Shown: positions 28,209 through 35,690 of the stretch, piece by piece
How the letters are laid out: each line of letters starts with the position of its first letter
Numbering within the stretch: the stretch's first letter is position 1
Source of the DNA: Stenotrophomonas sp. SAU14A_NAIMI4_8
GTDB lineage: Bacteria; Pseudomonadota; Gammaproteobacteria; Xanthomonadales; Xanthomonadaceae
NCBI RefSeq assembly: GCF_003086695.1
Contig: NZ_CP025999.1
Coordinates: 3,548,344-3,612,343, forward strand
Direction of reading: 5' to 3'
Length of the DNA: 64,000 nt
Made by a program: the position numbers and the translations under genes
The notes under the pieces: model-generated
The model's input: only the letters and a program-made list of their open reading frames with translations
The model's database searches: none
Told to the model about the DNA's origin: nothing

Positions 28209-29435
28209 TCAGCGCGTGGCGACGAACGCGGCGATGGCCGCGCGCAGCCGCTTCAGGCCTTCGGCCACTTCTTCATCGGTGATGTTCAGCGACGGCACGA
28301 AGCGCAGCACGTCCGGGCCGGCCTGCAGGGTCAGCAGGCCCTGGTCGGCGGCGTGGTCCAGGATGGCACCGGCCTGGCCGGCGAAATCCTTGTTCAGCAC
28401 CGCGCCCAGCATCAGGCCACGGCCGCGCACATCGCTGAAGATGTTGAACTCTTCGTTGATGCGGGCGAACCCATCGCGCAGCGCCTTCGACTGGCGGCTG
28501 ACGTTGGCGGCGATCTCGGCCGACCCCAGCTTGCGCAGCGCCACCCGCGCCACCGCAGCGGCCAGCGGGTTGCCACCGAAGGTGGTGCCGTGGGCGCCGA
28601 ACTGCATGGTTTCGGCCACCTTCGGGCCGGCCAGCATGGCGCCGATCGGGAAGCCGCCGCCCAGGGCCTTGGCCAGGGTGACCATGTCCGGCACCACATC
28701 GTCCTGCCAATGCGCGAACAGGGTACCGGTGCGGCCCATGCCGGCCTGGATCTCGTCCAGCACCAGCAGCGCGTTGTGCTGGTCGCACAGCTCGCGCACG
28801 CGCTTGAGGAAACCAGACTTGGCCGGCATCACCCCGCCCTCGCCCTGGATCGGCTCCAGCATCACCGCGGCCACGTCGCCGGCGGCCATCGCGGTTTCCA
28901 GCTGCACTTCATCGTTGAAATCGATGTAGCGGAAGCCACCGGGCAGCGGCTCGTAGCCTTCCTGGTACTTCGGCTGGGCGGTGGCGGTCACCGCGCCCAG
29001 GGTGCGGCCGTGGAAGCTGCCGCGGAAGGTGATGATGACGCGCTTGTCGGCCGGGCGGCCCTGGCTGGACGCCCACTTGCGCACCATCTTGATCGCCACT
29101 TCATTGGCTTCGGCGCCGGAATTGCACAGGAACACGCGCTCGGCGAAGCGGCTGGCCTTCACCAGTTCTTCGGCCAGGTGCAGCGGCGGTGCGCTGTAGA
29201 ACACGTTGCTGGTGTGCCAGAGCTTGCTGGCCTGTTCCACCAGGGCGGCGGTCAGGTCCGGGTCGTTATGGCCCAGGCCGCACACGGCAATGCCGGCGGC
29301 CAGGTCGATGAATTCACGGCCCTGGCTGTCCCACACGCGGGCGCCCTGGCCTCGCTCCAACACCACCTGGCGGGGCTTGTAGACCGGCAGGTAGTAGTGC
29401 GAAAGGGAGATCAGCGGATCGGTAGCGGCGGTCAT
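28209..29435 (-). CDS. argD: acetylornithine aminotransferase family protein (ArgD)
   Basis: Class III PLP aminotransferase of 408 residues, closest to acetylornithine/succinylornithine aminotransferases, which act in arginine synthesis or breakdown. The PLP lysine is in LAKALGGGFPIGAM (about K256). Others are FLCNSGAEANEVAIK, FRGSFHGRTLGA, LEPIQGEGGV and LLVLDEIQAGMGRTG. ATG at 29435 was chosen; a GTG four codons upstream is also in frame. No other arginine genes lie here, so an AstC-like catabolic role cannot be excluded. In Xanthomonadaceae arginine synthesis runs through N-acetylcitrulline, which still needs this step. Confidence 0.88.
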   Translation of the reverse strand: MTAATDPLISLSHYYLPVYKPRQVVLERGQGARVWDSQGREFIDLAAGIAVCGLGHNDPDLTAALVEQASKLWHTSNVFYSAPPLHLAEELVKASRFAERVFLCNSGAEANEVAIKMVRKWASSQGRPADKRVIITFRGSFHGRTLGAVTATAQPKYQEGYEPLPGGFRYIDFNDEVQLETAMAAGDVAAVMLEPIQGEGGVMPAKSGFLKRVRELCDQHNALLVLDEIQAGMGRTGTLFAHWQDDVVPDMVTLAKALGGGFPIGAMLAGPKVAETMQFGAHGTTFGGNPLAAAVARVALRKLGSAEIAANVSRQSKALRDGFARINEEFNIFSDVRGRGLMLGAVLNKDFAGQAGAILDHAADQGLLTLQAGPDVLRFVPSLNITDEEVAEGLKRLRAAIAAFVATR

Positions 29436-29498
29436 GGCAGTGGGCACGATTCAGGAACCCCCATTCTCGCCCCCCAGCCCCTGCGGCACAATGCACCG

Positions 29499-30371
29499 AT
29501 GCGACCGTTTTCCGCCCCCCAACTGAACCCCGCCACCGCGTCCGGCTGGCGCCGCACCTGGTTCGACATCATCTACCGGCACGACACCCGGCCCTCGCGC
29601 AACTTCGACCTGATCCTGGTGGTGGCGATCATCGCCAGCATCCTGGTGGTGATGATCGACAGCGTGCAGCACCTGCACGTGGCCTGGGCCGATGGGCTGT
29701 ACGTGATCGAATGGGTGTTCACCGCCCTGTTCACGATCGAGTACCTATTGCGCCTGGCGGTGGTGAAACGCCCGCTGCGCTATGCGGTCAGCATCTGGGG
29801 GATCATCGACCTGCTGTCGATCCTGCCCGCCTATCTGTCGCTGTTCGTGCCCGGCGCGCAGAGCCTGCTGGTGGTGCGTGCGCTGCGCATCCTGCGCGTG
29901 TTCCGCATCCTGAAGCTGACCCGCTACATTGAAGAAAGCGGCATCCTGCTGCAGTCGCTGTGGCGCAGCCGGCGCAAGATCCTGCTGTTCCTGTTCACGG
30001 TCATCACCATCACCATCATCGCCGGCACCCTGATGTACGTGATCGAAGGCCCTGAGCACGGCTTCAGCAACATCCCGGCCAGCATGTACTGGGCGGTGGT
30101 GACCATGGCCACGGTCGGTTTCGGCGACATCGTGCCGCAGACCGTGCTGGGCCGTTTCGTCACCTCGGTGCTGATCCTGATCGGCTACAGCATCATCGCC
30201 GTGCCCACCGGCATCTACACCGCCGAACTGGCCAGCAGCATGCGCGAAGCCGAACTGGCCGCGCGCCGCGACGCCCGTGGCTGCCCGCACTGCGGGCTGG
30301 AAGGCCATGAACCCGATGCGCGGCATTGCCGCCGTTGCGGCCACGCCATTCCCGATACCTTCAACAGTTGA
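29499..30371 (+). CDS. voltage-gated-type potassium channel with C-terminal zinc ribbon
   Basis: A 290-residue six-transmembrane potassium channel (Kch/KvAP-like). Segments S1-S4 span about 37-145, with an S4-like arginine ladder RALRILRVFRILKLTR at 128-143. The pore helix leads into the selectivity filter TVGFGD at 205-210, and S6 follows. The cytosolic tail ends in a small four-cysteine zinc-ribbon motif (C262, C265, C277, C280; CPHC...CRRC), which is not part of the standard channel. It lies divergent to argD, with about 60 bp between starts. Confidence 0.92.
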   Translation: MRPFSAPQLNPATASGWRRTWFDIIYRHDTRPSRNFDLILVVAIIASILVVMIDSVQHLHVAWADGLYVIEWVFTALFTIEYLLRLAVVKRPLRYAVSIWGIIDLLSILPAYLSLFVPGAQSLLVVRALRILRVFRILKLTRYIEESGILLQSLWRSRRKILLFLFTVITITIIAGTLMYVIEGPEHGFSNIPASMYWAVVTMATVGFGDIVPQTVLGRFVTSVLILIGYSIIAVPTGIYTAELASSMREAELAARRDARGCPHCGLEGHEPDARHCRRCGHAIPDTFNS

Positions 30372-30377
30372 TCGCAG

Positions 30378-30402
30378 CCGCCGGGCATGGCCCGGCGCTG
30401 CC
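30378..30402. repeat. SMAG palindrome
   Basis: CCGCCGGGCATGGCCCGGCGCTGCC just after the channel gene; the terminal tetranucleotide is degenerate (CTGC instead of CTAC). Confidence 0.75.
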
Positions 30403-30413
30403 CCTCGTTCTGG

Positions 30414-31364
30414 TCAGCGCATGCGGTTGCCGGTGGTGACCAGATCGTTGTACGCGTCCATGATGGTCGACTGCGCACCTTCCGGATCAGAGGTGAGCCA
30501 ACTGCCGGAAGCCTTGCGCTCGGCGGCCAGCGCTTCGGCGGTGATCGGCTTGCCTTCGCTCAGGCGCTCCACCCCGCGCCCGGCGCTGCGCACCAGCTTG
30601 TCAGCCGAACGCTGCACATGGCCCCACATCGGGTTGTCCTTGCCCACCCCAGCCGCCTGGATTTCCTTGATCAGGCTCTGGTACTCGGCCAGGCGCGTGC
30701 GCAGCGCCGGCAGGTCGGGCGCCTCGGTCTGGAAGGCCAGCGCCAGCTGCTTGCCGTCGCCGACGATGCGCAGGTGGTAGTAGGCCAACGACCGGCCTTC
30801 GCTGTCTTCGATCTGCTGCAGCTGCACGGCACGGCGCTCCTGCTCGCTCTTTTCCAGTGCAACATCCAGCGCGTCGCTGGCCTCGAAGAACCCTGCGTAA
30901 GCCTGCATCAACGGCCCGTGCTGGGTGCGCAGGCCCTCGCCACCGTCGCGCCGGTACTCCTCGCGGCTGAAGTAGCCATCGGCCTGTTCGACCAGCACGT
31001 TCAGCGCCTGGAACGACTGCTGGTAGTCACGCACCAATGCGTCCATCGGCGTGGCCGGGGTCAACGCCAATGCGGCGGTGAGCGGTTGTGCGCAGTACTC
31101 CACCCGGTGCGACGGCACCTTGCCCGGCGAACGGGGCTGCTTTTCCTTGCCGGTGGGGCCGGCGGCGGCATCGGCCATCCAGCCGGTGTAGGTCTGGAAG
31201 CCCTCGCGCACGGGTGCTTCGACGCCGTTGTAGCAGGCAATGTAGGCATTGATCTTGTCCACGCTCGAATCGGCAACCAGAGCGCCGCCGCCGGGACTGC
31301 AGGCAGCAAGACCGATCATCGCGCCAGCCAGCAGCACGGGGACGGAAACACGGGAAACACGCAT
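30414..31364 (-). CDS. DUF3829 (YiiG-like) lipoprotein, copy A
   Basis: A 316-residue predicted lipoprotein with signal MRVSRVSVPVLLAGAMIGLAAC, the lipidated Cys at 22. The mature part is helical and follows the DUF3829/YiiG pattern: KINAYIACYNGVEAPVREGFQTYTGWM, FQALNVLVEQADGYFSREEYRRD and a C-terminal VERLSEGKPI...IMDAYNDLVTTGN. It is a clear paralogue of the next gene (31527-32534), sharing NAYI.CYN, the YTSWM/YTGWMAD block and YYSREDY/YFSREEY. Function is unknown; it should be periplasmic. The 160-bp gap between the copies suggests separate promoters. Confidence 0.85.
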   Translation of the reverse strand: MRVSRVSVPVLLAGAMIGLAACSPGGGALVADSSVDKINAYIACYNGVEAPVREGFQTYTGWMADAAAGPTGKEKQPRSPGKVPSHRVEYCAQPLTAALALTPATPMDALVRDYQQSFQALNVLVEQADGYFSREEYRRDGGEGLRTQHGPLMQAYAGFFEASDALDVALEKSEQERRAVQLQQIEDSEGRSLAYYHLRIVGDGKQLALAFQTEAPDLPALRTRLAEYQSLIKEIQAAGVGKDNPMWGHVQRSADKLVRSAGRGVERLSEGKPITAEALAAERKASGSWLTSDPEGAQSTIMDAYNDLVTTGNRMR

Positions 31365-31526
31365 GGAAACTCCTCAGGCAACACAGAAAAACGAGGCGCC
31401 AGCGTGCCCGGTCGCGGGCTGCGCTGCACCTGGATTGCACCCGATTGCTCGCAAACGCGGGCGCTGCGGGGATCACGCATGGAGCTGACGCATTTGGCTG
31501 TGCCATATACGTCAACTGGAAACCGA

Positions 31527-32534
31527 TTACTGCCGGTTGCTCTCGTCCACCAGCGTGTTGTAGGTCTGCAGCAGTTTCCCCGGCGAGCCGCTGGGAATGT
31601 CCGAGCCCTGTGCCAGCCACTTCTTTTCGATGTCGGTGAAGGGACGTTTGCCGGACACGCGCTCCAGGCGCCACTTCGCATCGCGGCGGAACACTTCCGC
31701 CTCATGCTCGAAGCTGTTCCACTGCATGCGCCCCGGCTCCTGTTCGCCAACGGCGGCATGTGCTTCGTCGGAAATGCGGTTGAACGCATCCAGCAACGTC
31801 TGTGCCTGGGCGACGTCGAAGCGGTCTTCGGCCATCACGTCGATCAGCGCCTTGGCGTCGCGCATCATCGCCATGCGGTAGTACTCGCGGGTCAGTTCAC
31901 CGCGCTGCTTCATTGCCTCCAGCGCTGCGTTCTGCTCGGCCATGTTCTGCGCTTCCAGCGCGTTGCTGAACGCCTGGCTGTGTTCGGCGAAGGTCATCAG
32001 CGCGGTCATCAGCGGCGCATGCATGTCCTTGCCACGGGCGAAGTCATCGTCCTGGTAGTCCTCGCGCGAATAATAGTCGTGGCCTGCATGGGCCAGCGGC
32101 TGCAGCGCATGCAGGCTGTCCAGGTACTGCTGGGCGGCGGCATCCAGCACCGGCAGCGGCGGCTGCGCAGCCCGTGCGCTGGCGATCTTCGTGTCGCAGT
32201 TCTTCAGATCGGCGGCGGTCAGGTCCGGCGGGCCGATCGGGCGATCCTCGCGACCGCTGGGGCCGGCCTTCGGGTCGGCCATCCAGCTGGTGTAGTAGTC
32301 GATGCCCTGGTGCAGGCCACTGTCCACATCGTTGTAGCAGTCGATATAGGCGTTGAGCTTGGTGGTCATTGCCAGCTCGGCCGCGTCGGCGTCCGATACA
32401 TCGGCCGACGCGTCCTCGGCATCGGCATGGCCGTTGTGTTCGGCAGGGCCTGCAGCGCCGGGCAACTTGCCGCAGGCGACCAGTGCCAGCGACAGGGCAG
32501 CGACCAGCGCCGCAGAGCGCAGTGGCGTTTTCAT
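31527..32534 (-). CDS. DUF3829 (YiiG-like) lipoprotein, copy B
   Basis: A 335-residue lipoprotein with signal MKTPLRSAALVAALSLALVAC (Cys 21) and a His/Asp/Glu-rich linker (AEHNGHADAEDASADVSDADAAE) before the helical DUF3829 domain. Conserved blocks are TTKLNAYIDCYNDVDSGLHQGIDYYTSWMADP and GHDYYSREDYQDDDFARGKDMHAPLM. The ATG at 32534 is preceded by AAGGA at good spacing; upstream in-frame codons lack homology. It is a tandem paralogue of the gene at 30414-31364. The acidic linker of this copy is missing in copy A. Confidence 0.85.
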   Translation of the reverse strand: MKTPLRSAALVAALSLALVACGKLPGAAGPAEHNGHADAEDASADVSDADAAELAMTTKLNAYIDCYNDVDSGLHQGIDYYTSWMADPKAGPSGREDRPIGPPDLTAADLKNCDTKIASARAAQPPLPVLDAAAQQYLDSLHALQPLAHAGHDYYSREDYQDDDFARGKDMHAPLMTALMTFAEHSQAFSNALEAQNMAEQNAALEAMKQRGELTREYYRMAMMRDAKALIDVMAEDRFDVAQAQTLLDAFNRISDEAHAAVGEQEPGRMQWNSFEHEAEVFRRDAKWRLERVSGKRPFTDIEKKWLAQGSDIPSGSPGKLLQTYNTLVDESNRQ

Positions 32535-32631
32535 GCAATCACATCCTTGTTGAAATCGGTTCCAGCCGAACATTCTAGCGACGCGTGGCAGGCGCGATCC
32601 TTGACGCCTGCCGCAGATCGGCTGCCGCGGG

Positions 32632-33450
32632 TCAGTCCAGGAACAGGTCCGGCAGCAGGGCGCGCGATGGATCGACCGCATAGCCGGACAGATCGGTCAC
32701 GCCCGCTTCGGCCAGCACCTCGTCATCGAGCAGGAAGCGACCGTGGAAACCAGCCGCTTCCCGCACCAGCACCGCATGCGCGGCGTCGGCCATGATCTGC
32801 GGCGTGCGGCAGCCGGCCGCATCCACGCCGGGAATCATGTTGATCGCATCGGTGGCGATGACGGTGCGCGGCCACAGCGCATTCACCGCCACGCCCTGCG
32901 GGCCGAACTCGGCGGCCAGGCCCAGGGTGACGAAGCTCATGCCCATCTTGGCCAGGGTGTAGCCGGTATGCGGCGCCCACCATTTCGGGTCCAGGCTGGG
33001 CGGCGGCGCCAGGGTCAGGATGTGCGGATTGGGCGCCTGCAGCAGGTACGGCAGGCAGGCCTGCGCGCACAGGAAGCTGCCGCGTGCATTGACCTGCTGC
33101 ATCAGGTCGAAGCGCTTCATCGGCGTGTCCAAGGTGCCGCGCAGCCAGATGGCACTGGCGTTGTTGACCAGGATGTCGATGCCGCCAAAGGTATCCACGG
33201 CCGCGGCCACGGCGGCCTGCACCTGGTCTTCTTCGCGGATGTCGCACTTCAGCGCCAGGCCCTGGCCACCGGCGGCGGTGACCGCTTCGGCGGCGCTGTG
33301 GATGGTGCCCGGCAGCTTCGGGTTGGGTACCGACGACTTCGCGGCGATGGCCACGTTGGCGCCGTCACGCGCCGCGCGCAGTGCGATGGCCAGGCCGATG
33401 CCACGCGAGGCGCCGGTGATGAAAAGGGTTTTGCCCTGCAGACTGCCCAC
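32632..33450 (-). CDS. SDR family oxidoreductase (HSDL2-like)
   Basis: Short-chain dehydrogenase/reductase of 272 residues, close to the HSDL2 group. It has the nucleotide-binding TGASRGIGLAIA, the NNAS motif (ILVNNASAIWL) and the SDR catalytic YxxxK (GYTLAKMGMSF). The catalytic Ser position is occupied by the LTLAPPPSLD segment, also typical for this group. Start assignment: GTG at 33450 has GGAG eight bases upstream and gives the family N-terminus MGSLQGKTLFITG; a GTG three codons earlier has no binding site. The substrate is unknown. It stands alone between the DUF3829 pair and a divergent lipoprotein gene. Confidence 0.9.
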   Translation of the reverse strand: MGSLQGKTLFITGASRGIGLAIALRAARDGANVAIAAKSSVPNPKLPGTIHSAAEAVTAAGGQGLALKCDIREEDQVQAAVAAAVDTFGGIDILVNNASAIWLRGTLDTPMKRFDLMQQVNARGSFLCAQACLPYLLQAPNPHILTLAPPPSLDPKWWAPHTGYTLAKMGMSFVTLGLAAEFGPQGVAVNALWPRTVIATDAINMIPGVDAAGCRTPQIMADAAHAVLVREAAGFHGRFLLDDEVLAEAGVTDLSGYAVDPSRALLPDLFLD

Positions 33451-33557
33451 GTTCCACACTCCAGCGTATGCAATGAGCCGCTAGTATGCCGCGCCGACGC
33501 GGAGTTCACCGCACGTTGACGATACTGGCGCCCCGGTCAACGCACGAGGTGTACGCC

Positions 33558-34238
33558 ATGCGCCGTTCCCGTCTGCTGCTGCCTGCCCTGGGCCTGGCCC
33601 TGCTTGCCGCCTGCCAGGGTCGCCCGCCGGAATCCGGCGCTGCATCGGCCGGCGACGACGCGCCTGCTGCCGCCAAGGCCGCCGATGGGTCGTTGCGCTG
33701 GAGCGAAGCGGTGGTGTGGGATGGTGACCTGAATGCCTGCCGCCAGGGCGACACCGCGGCCACCCGCGACTGCCTGGCCAAGGCCATGCGCGATGGCGGG
33801 GCCAGTGCCGATGCCGTTGCCGCAGCCGGCCAGCTGTCCAGCGCCGGCGAGCTGGCCTACGTGACCGCCTGGCATGAGCACGATGGCCTGGGCGTGGCCA
33901 CGGTGGCTTACCCGTTCCGCGCCAATACCAACGAAGGCACGCGCCTGGTCGATGCGTCCGGCAAGCGGATCGATGTGGATGCCGTGCAGCTGGATGATGC
34001 GCTGCGTGCCGACCCAGGCGTGCAGGCGGTGCTGCAGGCCAACCCGCAGGCCACCCCGTTCCCGCCGGCACAGGCCGCCGGCACCGCGCCGCTGGACGGC
34101 GGCGGCATCCGTCTGCTGTACCGCACGCCACTGCGCGACTGCCATGCCTGCCCCGACGTGGGCCATCTGCAGATCGGCTACGACTTCGACGGGCAGCGCA
34201 ACTTCATCGGCCAGCAGCTGGTACCTGCCACCCCATGA
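33558..34238 (+). CDS. hypothetical lipoprotein
   Basis: A 226-residue predicted lipoprotein (MRRSRLLLPALGLALLAAC, Cys 19) with an Ala/Gly/Asp-rich linker. The mature domain contains DACRQ-, RDCLAKAM- and DCHACPDVGHLQIGYDF-type segments with several cysteines, which could form disulfides in the periplasm. I do not recognise the family. The ATG at 33558 has a GAGG ribosome binding site. Divergent from the SDR gene; a SMAG cluster follows. Confidence 0.75.
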   Translation: MRRSRLLLPALGLALLAACQGRPPESGAASAGDDAPAAAKAADGSLRWSEAVVWDGDLNACRQGDTAATRDCLAKAMRDGGASADAVAAAGQLSSAGELAYVTAWHEHDGLGVATVAYPFRANTNEGTRLVDASGKRIDVDAVQLDDALRADPGVQAVLQANPQATPFPPAQAAGTAPLDGGGIRLLYRTPLRDCHACPDVGHLQIGYDFDGQRNFIGQQLVPATP

Positions 34239-34260
34239 CATCGCCGGGCCGCGACAGGCG

Positions 34261-34428
34261 GTAGAGTCGAGCTTGCTCGACTGCTGCACCATCCACGCAT
34301 GGCGTGGTTCTACCGAACCATCCACGCATGGCGTGGATCTACTACTGCATCCACGCATGGCGTGGATCTACCGAACCGCCACGCATGGCGTGGATCTACA
34401 GTGACGCCGGGCGTGGCCCGGCGCTACC
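34261..34428. repeat. SMAG cluster (six elements)
   Basis: GTAGAGTCGAGC-TTGCTCGAC (34261 on), then four CATCCACGC...GATCTAC-type copies with heads on the minus strand (34290-34313, 34319-34342, 34348-34371, about 34378-34399). Last is CGCCGGGCG-TGGCCCGGCGCTACC (34405-34428). No gene is supported in this gap. Confidence 0.9.
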
Positions 34429-34439
34429 GGAGTGCGTCG

Positions 34440-34946
34440 TCAGCGGTACGCCTGCACCTGCCGGCGCAGCAGGTACGGCACGATCAGGCGGTGCACCGGT
34501 GCGACCGGCAGCATGTACACACGCCCGAACGCGTTGTGGGTATGCACCACGGTGGCCACTTCCAGCAGATCGCCCTGCCATTGCAGGGCCAGCTGCACGC
34601 GCAGGTGGCGGTCGTCGTCTTCCAGCACGATGGCATCGTCATCCAGCGACTGCAGGGTGAAGATGCCCAGGCGCTGGCCCGGCCGCGGGGCTGCGGCGGC
34701 CTGCACCGCACGCAGCGAGCCCAGGTCCTTCATGCCCAGCAGGGCCATGCCGCGGTTGCGCAGGGCCATCAGCCCATCGAACCAGGCGGGAATGGTCGCG
34801 GCCATGTCGCGGTAGGCCTGCAGGGCCGTGCGCCCGTCGCGCCGGGTGTGCGCCTGGCAGGCATGTACGAAATCGGCGCCGGCCAACTGCCCACCGAGCA
34901 CGCTGCCTGCACCGGGCACGGTGGTCCGTACACGCGCCGCGCTCAC
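34440..34946 (-). CDS. DUF2867 family protein
   Basis: A 168-residue protein of the DUF2867 group. The core is LGIFTLQSLDDDAIVLEDDDRHLRVQLALQWQ followed by the strongly conserved ending VYMLPVAPVHRLIVPYLLRR. Similar domains are found fused to the C-terminus of NAD-binding SDR-like proteins. The start GTG at 34946 overlaps the upstream kinase-like gene stop (GTGA), so the two are translationally coupled. Function is unknown. The stop codon lies 12 bp from a SMAG cluster. Confidence 0.8.
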   Translation of the reverse strand: MSAARVRTTVPGAGSVLGGQLAGADFVHACQAHTRRDGRTALQAYRDMAATIPAWFDGLMALRNRGMALLGMKDLGSLRAVQAAAAPRPGQRLGIFTLQSLDDDAIVLEDDDRHLRVQLALQWQGDLLEVATVVHTHNAFGRVYMLPVAPVHRLIVPYLLRRQVQAYR

Positions 34947-35605
34947 GGCTTGGGCCCCTGCCCCTCGTTGTCTTCCCAATGCAGGATGCGCCGGGTCACA
35001 AAGCGATAGACCGGTTTGCCCGTGGCGAACCACAGCTCGCGGACCCACGAGGTGCGCTTCAGTACGCGCTTTTCCACTGGGGTCAGCGACTGGCGGCAGT
35101 ACATGCGCTTGTGCTTGAGCAGGTGACGCAGGTCCTCGCGGGCCAGCAGGCGCATCCAGCGCGAGCGCGGGTGGCCGATCACCGCCAGCTGGAAGTCGAT
35201 CAGCGCCGGTCGCCCGTCCTCGGTCACCAGCCAGTTCGCTTCCTTGGCCAGGTCATTGTGCGCCACCCCACGGCGGTGCAGCTGCTGCAGCAGGCGCCGC
35301 GCGGCATGGAACCAGGCCACGTCGCCCCGTGGCGGGCGCTGGTACATGGCATCGCCGGCCATGAAGCTGCGGTCCAGGTGGTGGCCGTTCCAGGCCAGCA
35401 GCTGCGGCACGTCGGCCATGCCGTGAATGTACTGCAGCGCGCGCGCTTCGCGACGGGCCAACCACCAGGCGGGAAGCCGCAGCCACAGCGGCGTGGCGCG
35501 CAGATCGCGGCGTACGAAACGGCCCTGCGGCCCTTCAACCAGCAGGATGCGGCCGAAGCTGTCGGCCTTCAAAGCGTGTGATGGAGCGTCGGGCGTGTAC
35601 GGCAT
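34943..35605 (-). CDS. RIO/lipopolysaccharide-kinase-like protein
   Basis: A 220-residue protein with the catalytic half of a small protein-kinase-like fold. The catalytic loop reads VAHNDLAKEANWLV (HxD, Lys and Asn in place), followed by ALIDFQLAVIG, where the usual DFG is DFQ. The N-terminal lobe is short (RRDLRATPLWLRLPAWWLARREARAL) with no obvious glycine loop. This pattern resembles RIO kinases and the KdkA/WaaP-type sugar kinases of the lipopolysaccharide core. Substrate unknown. It overlaps the DUF2867 gene by 4 bp. Confidence 0.75.
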   Translation of the reverse strand: MPYTPDAPSHALKADSFGRILLVEGPQGRFVRRDLRATPLWLRLPAWWLARREARALQYIHGMADVPQLLAWNGHHLDRSFMAGDAMYQRPPRGDVAWFHAARRLLQQLHRRGVAHNDLAKEANWLVTEDGRPALIDFQLAVIGHPRSRWMRLLAREDLRHLLKHKRMYCRQSLTPVEKRVLKRTSWVRELWFATGKPVYRFVTRRILHWEDNEGQGPKP

Positions 35606-35678
35606 GCTGCCATTCTAGGCGATGGCGGTGGTTGCAAACGGTCACGAAGCGGCTGGGAACCAGTCACCTTCACGCCTC

Positions 35679-35690
35679 TATAATCGTGCA
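35679..35690 (+). promoter_or_regulatory. -10 box placing the transcript start at or near the ATG
   Basis: TATAAT at 35679-35684 lies 6 bp before the ATG at 35691. A transcript starting 6-8 bp after this box would be leaderless. No good -35 box is seen at 17 bp. Confidence 0.5.
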
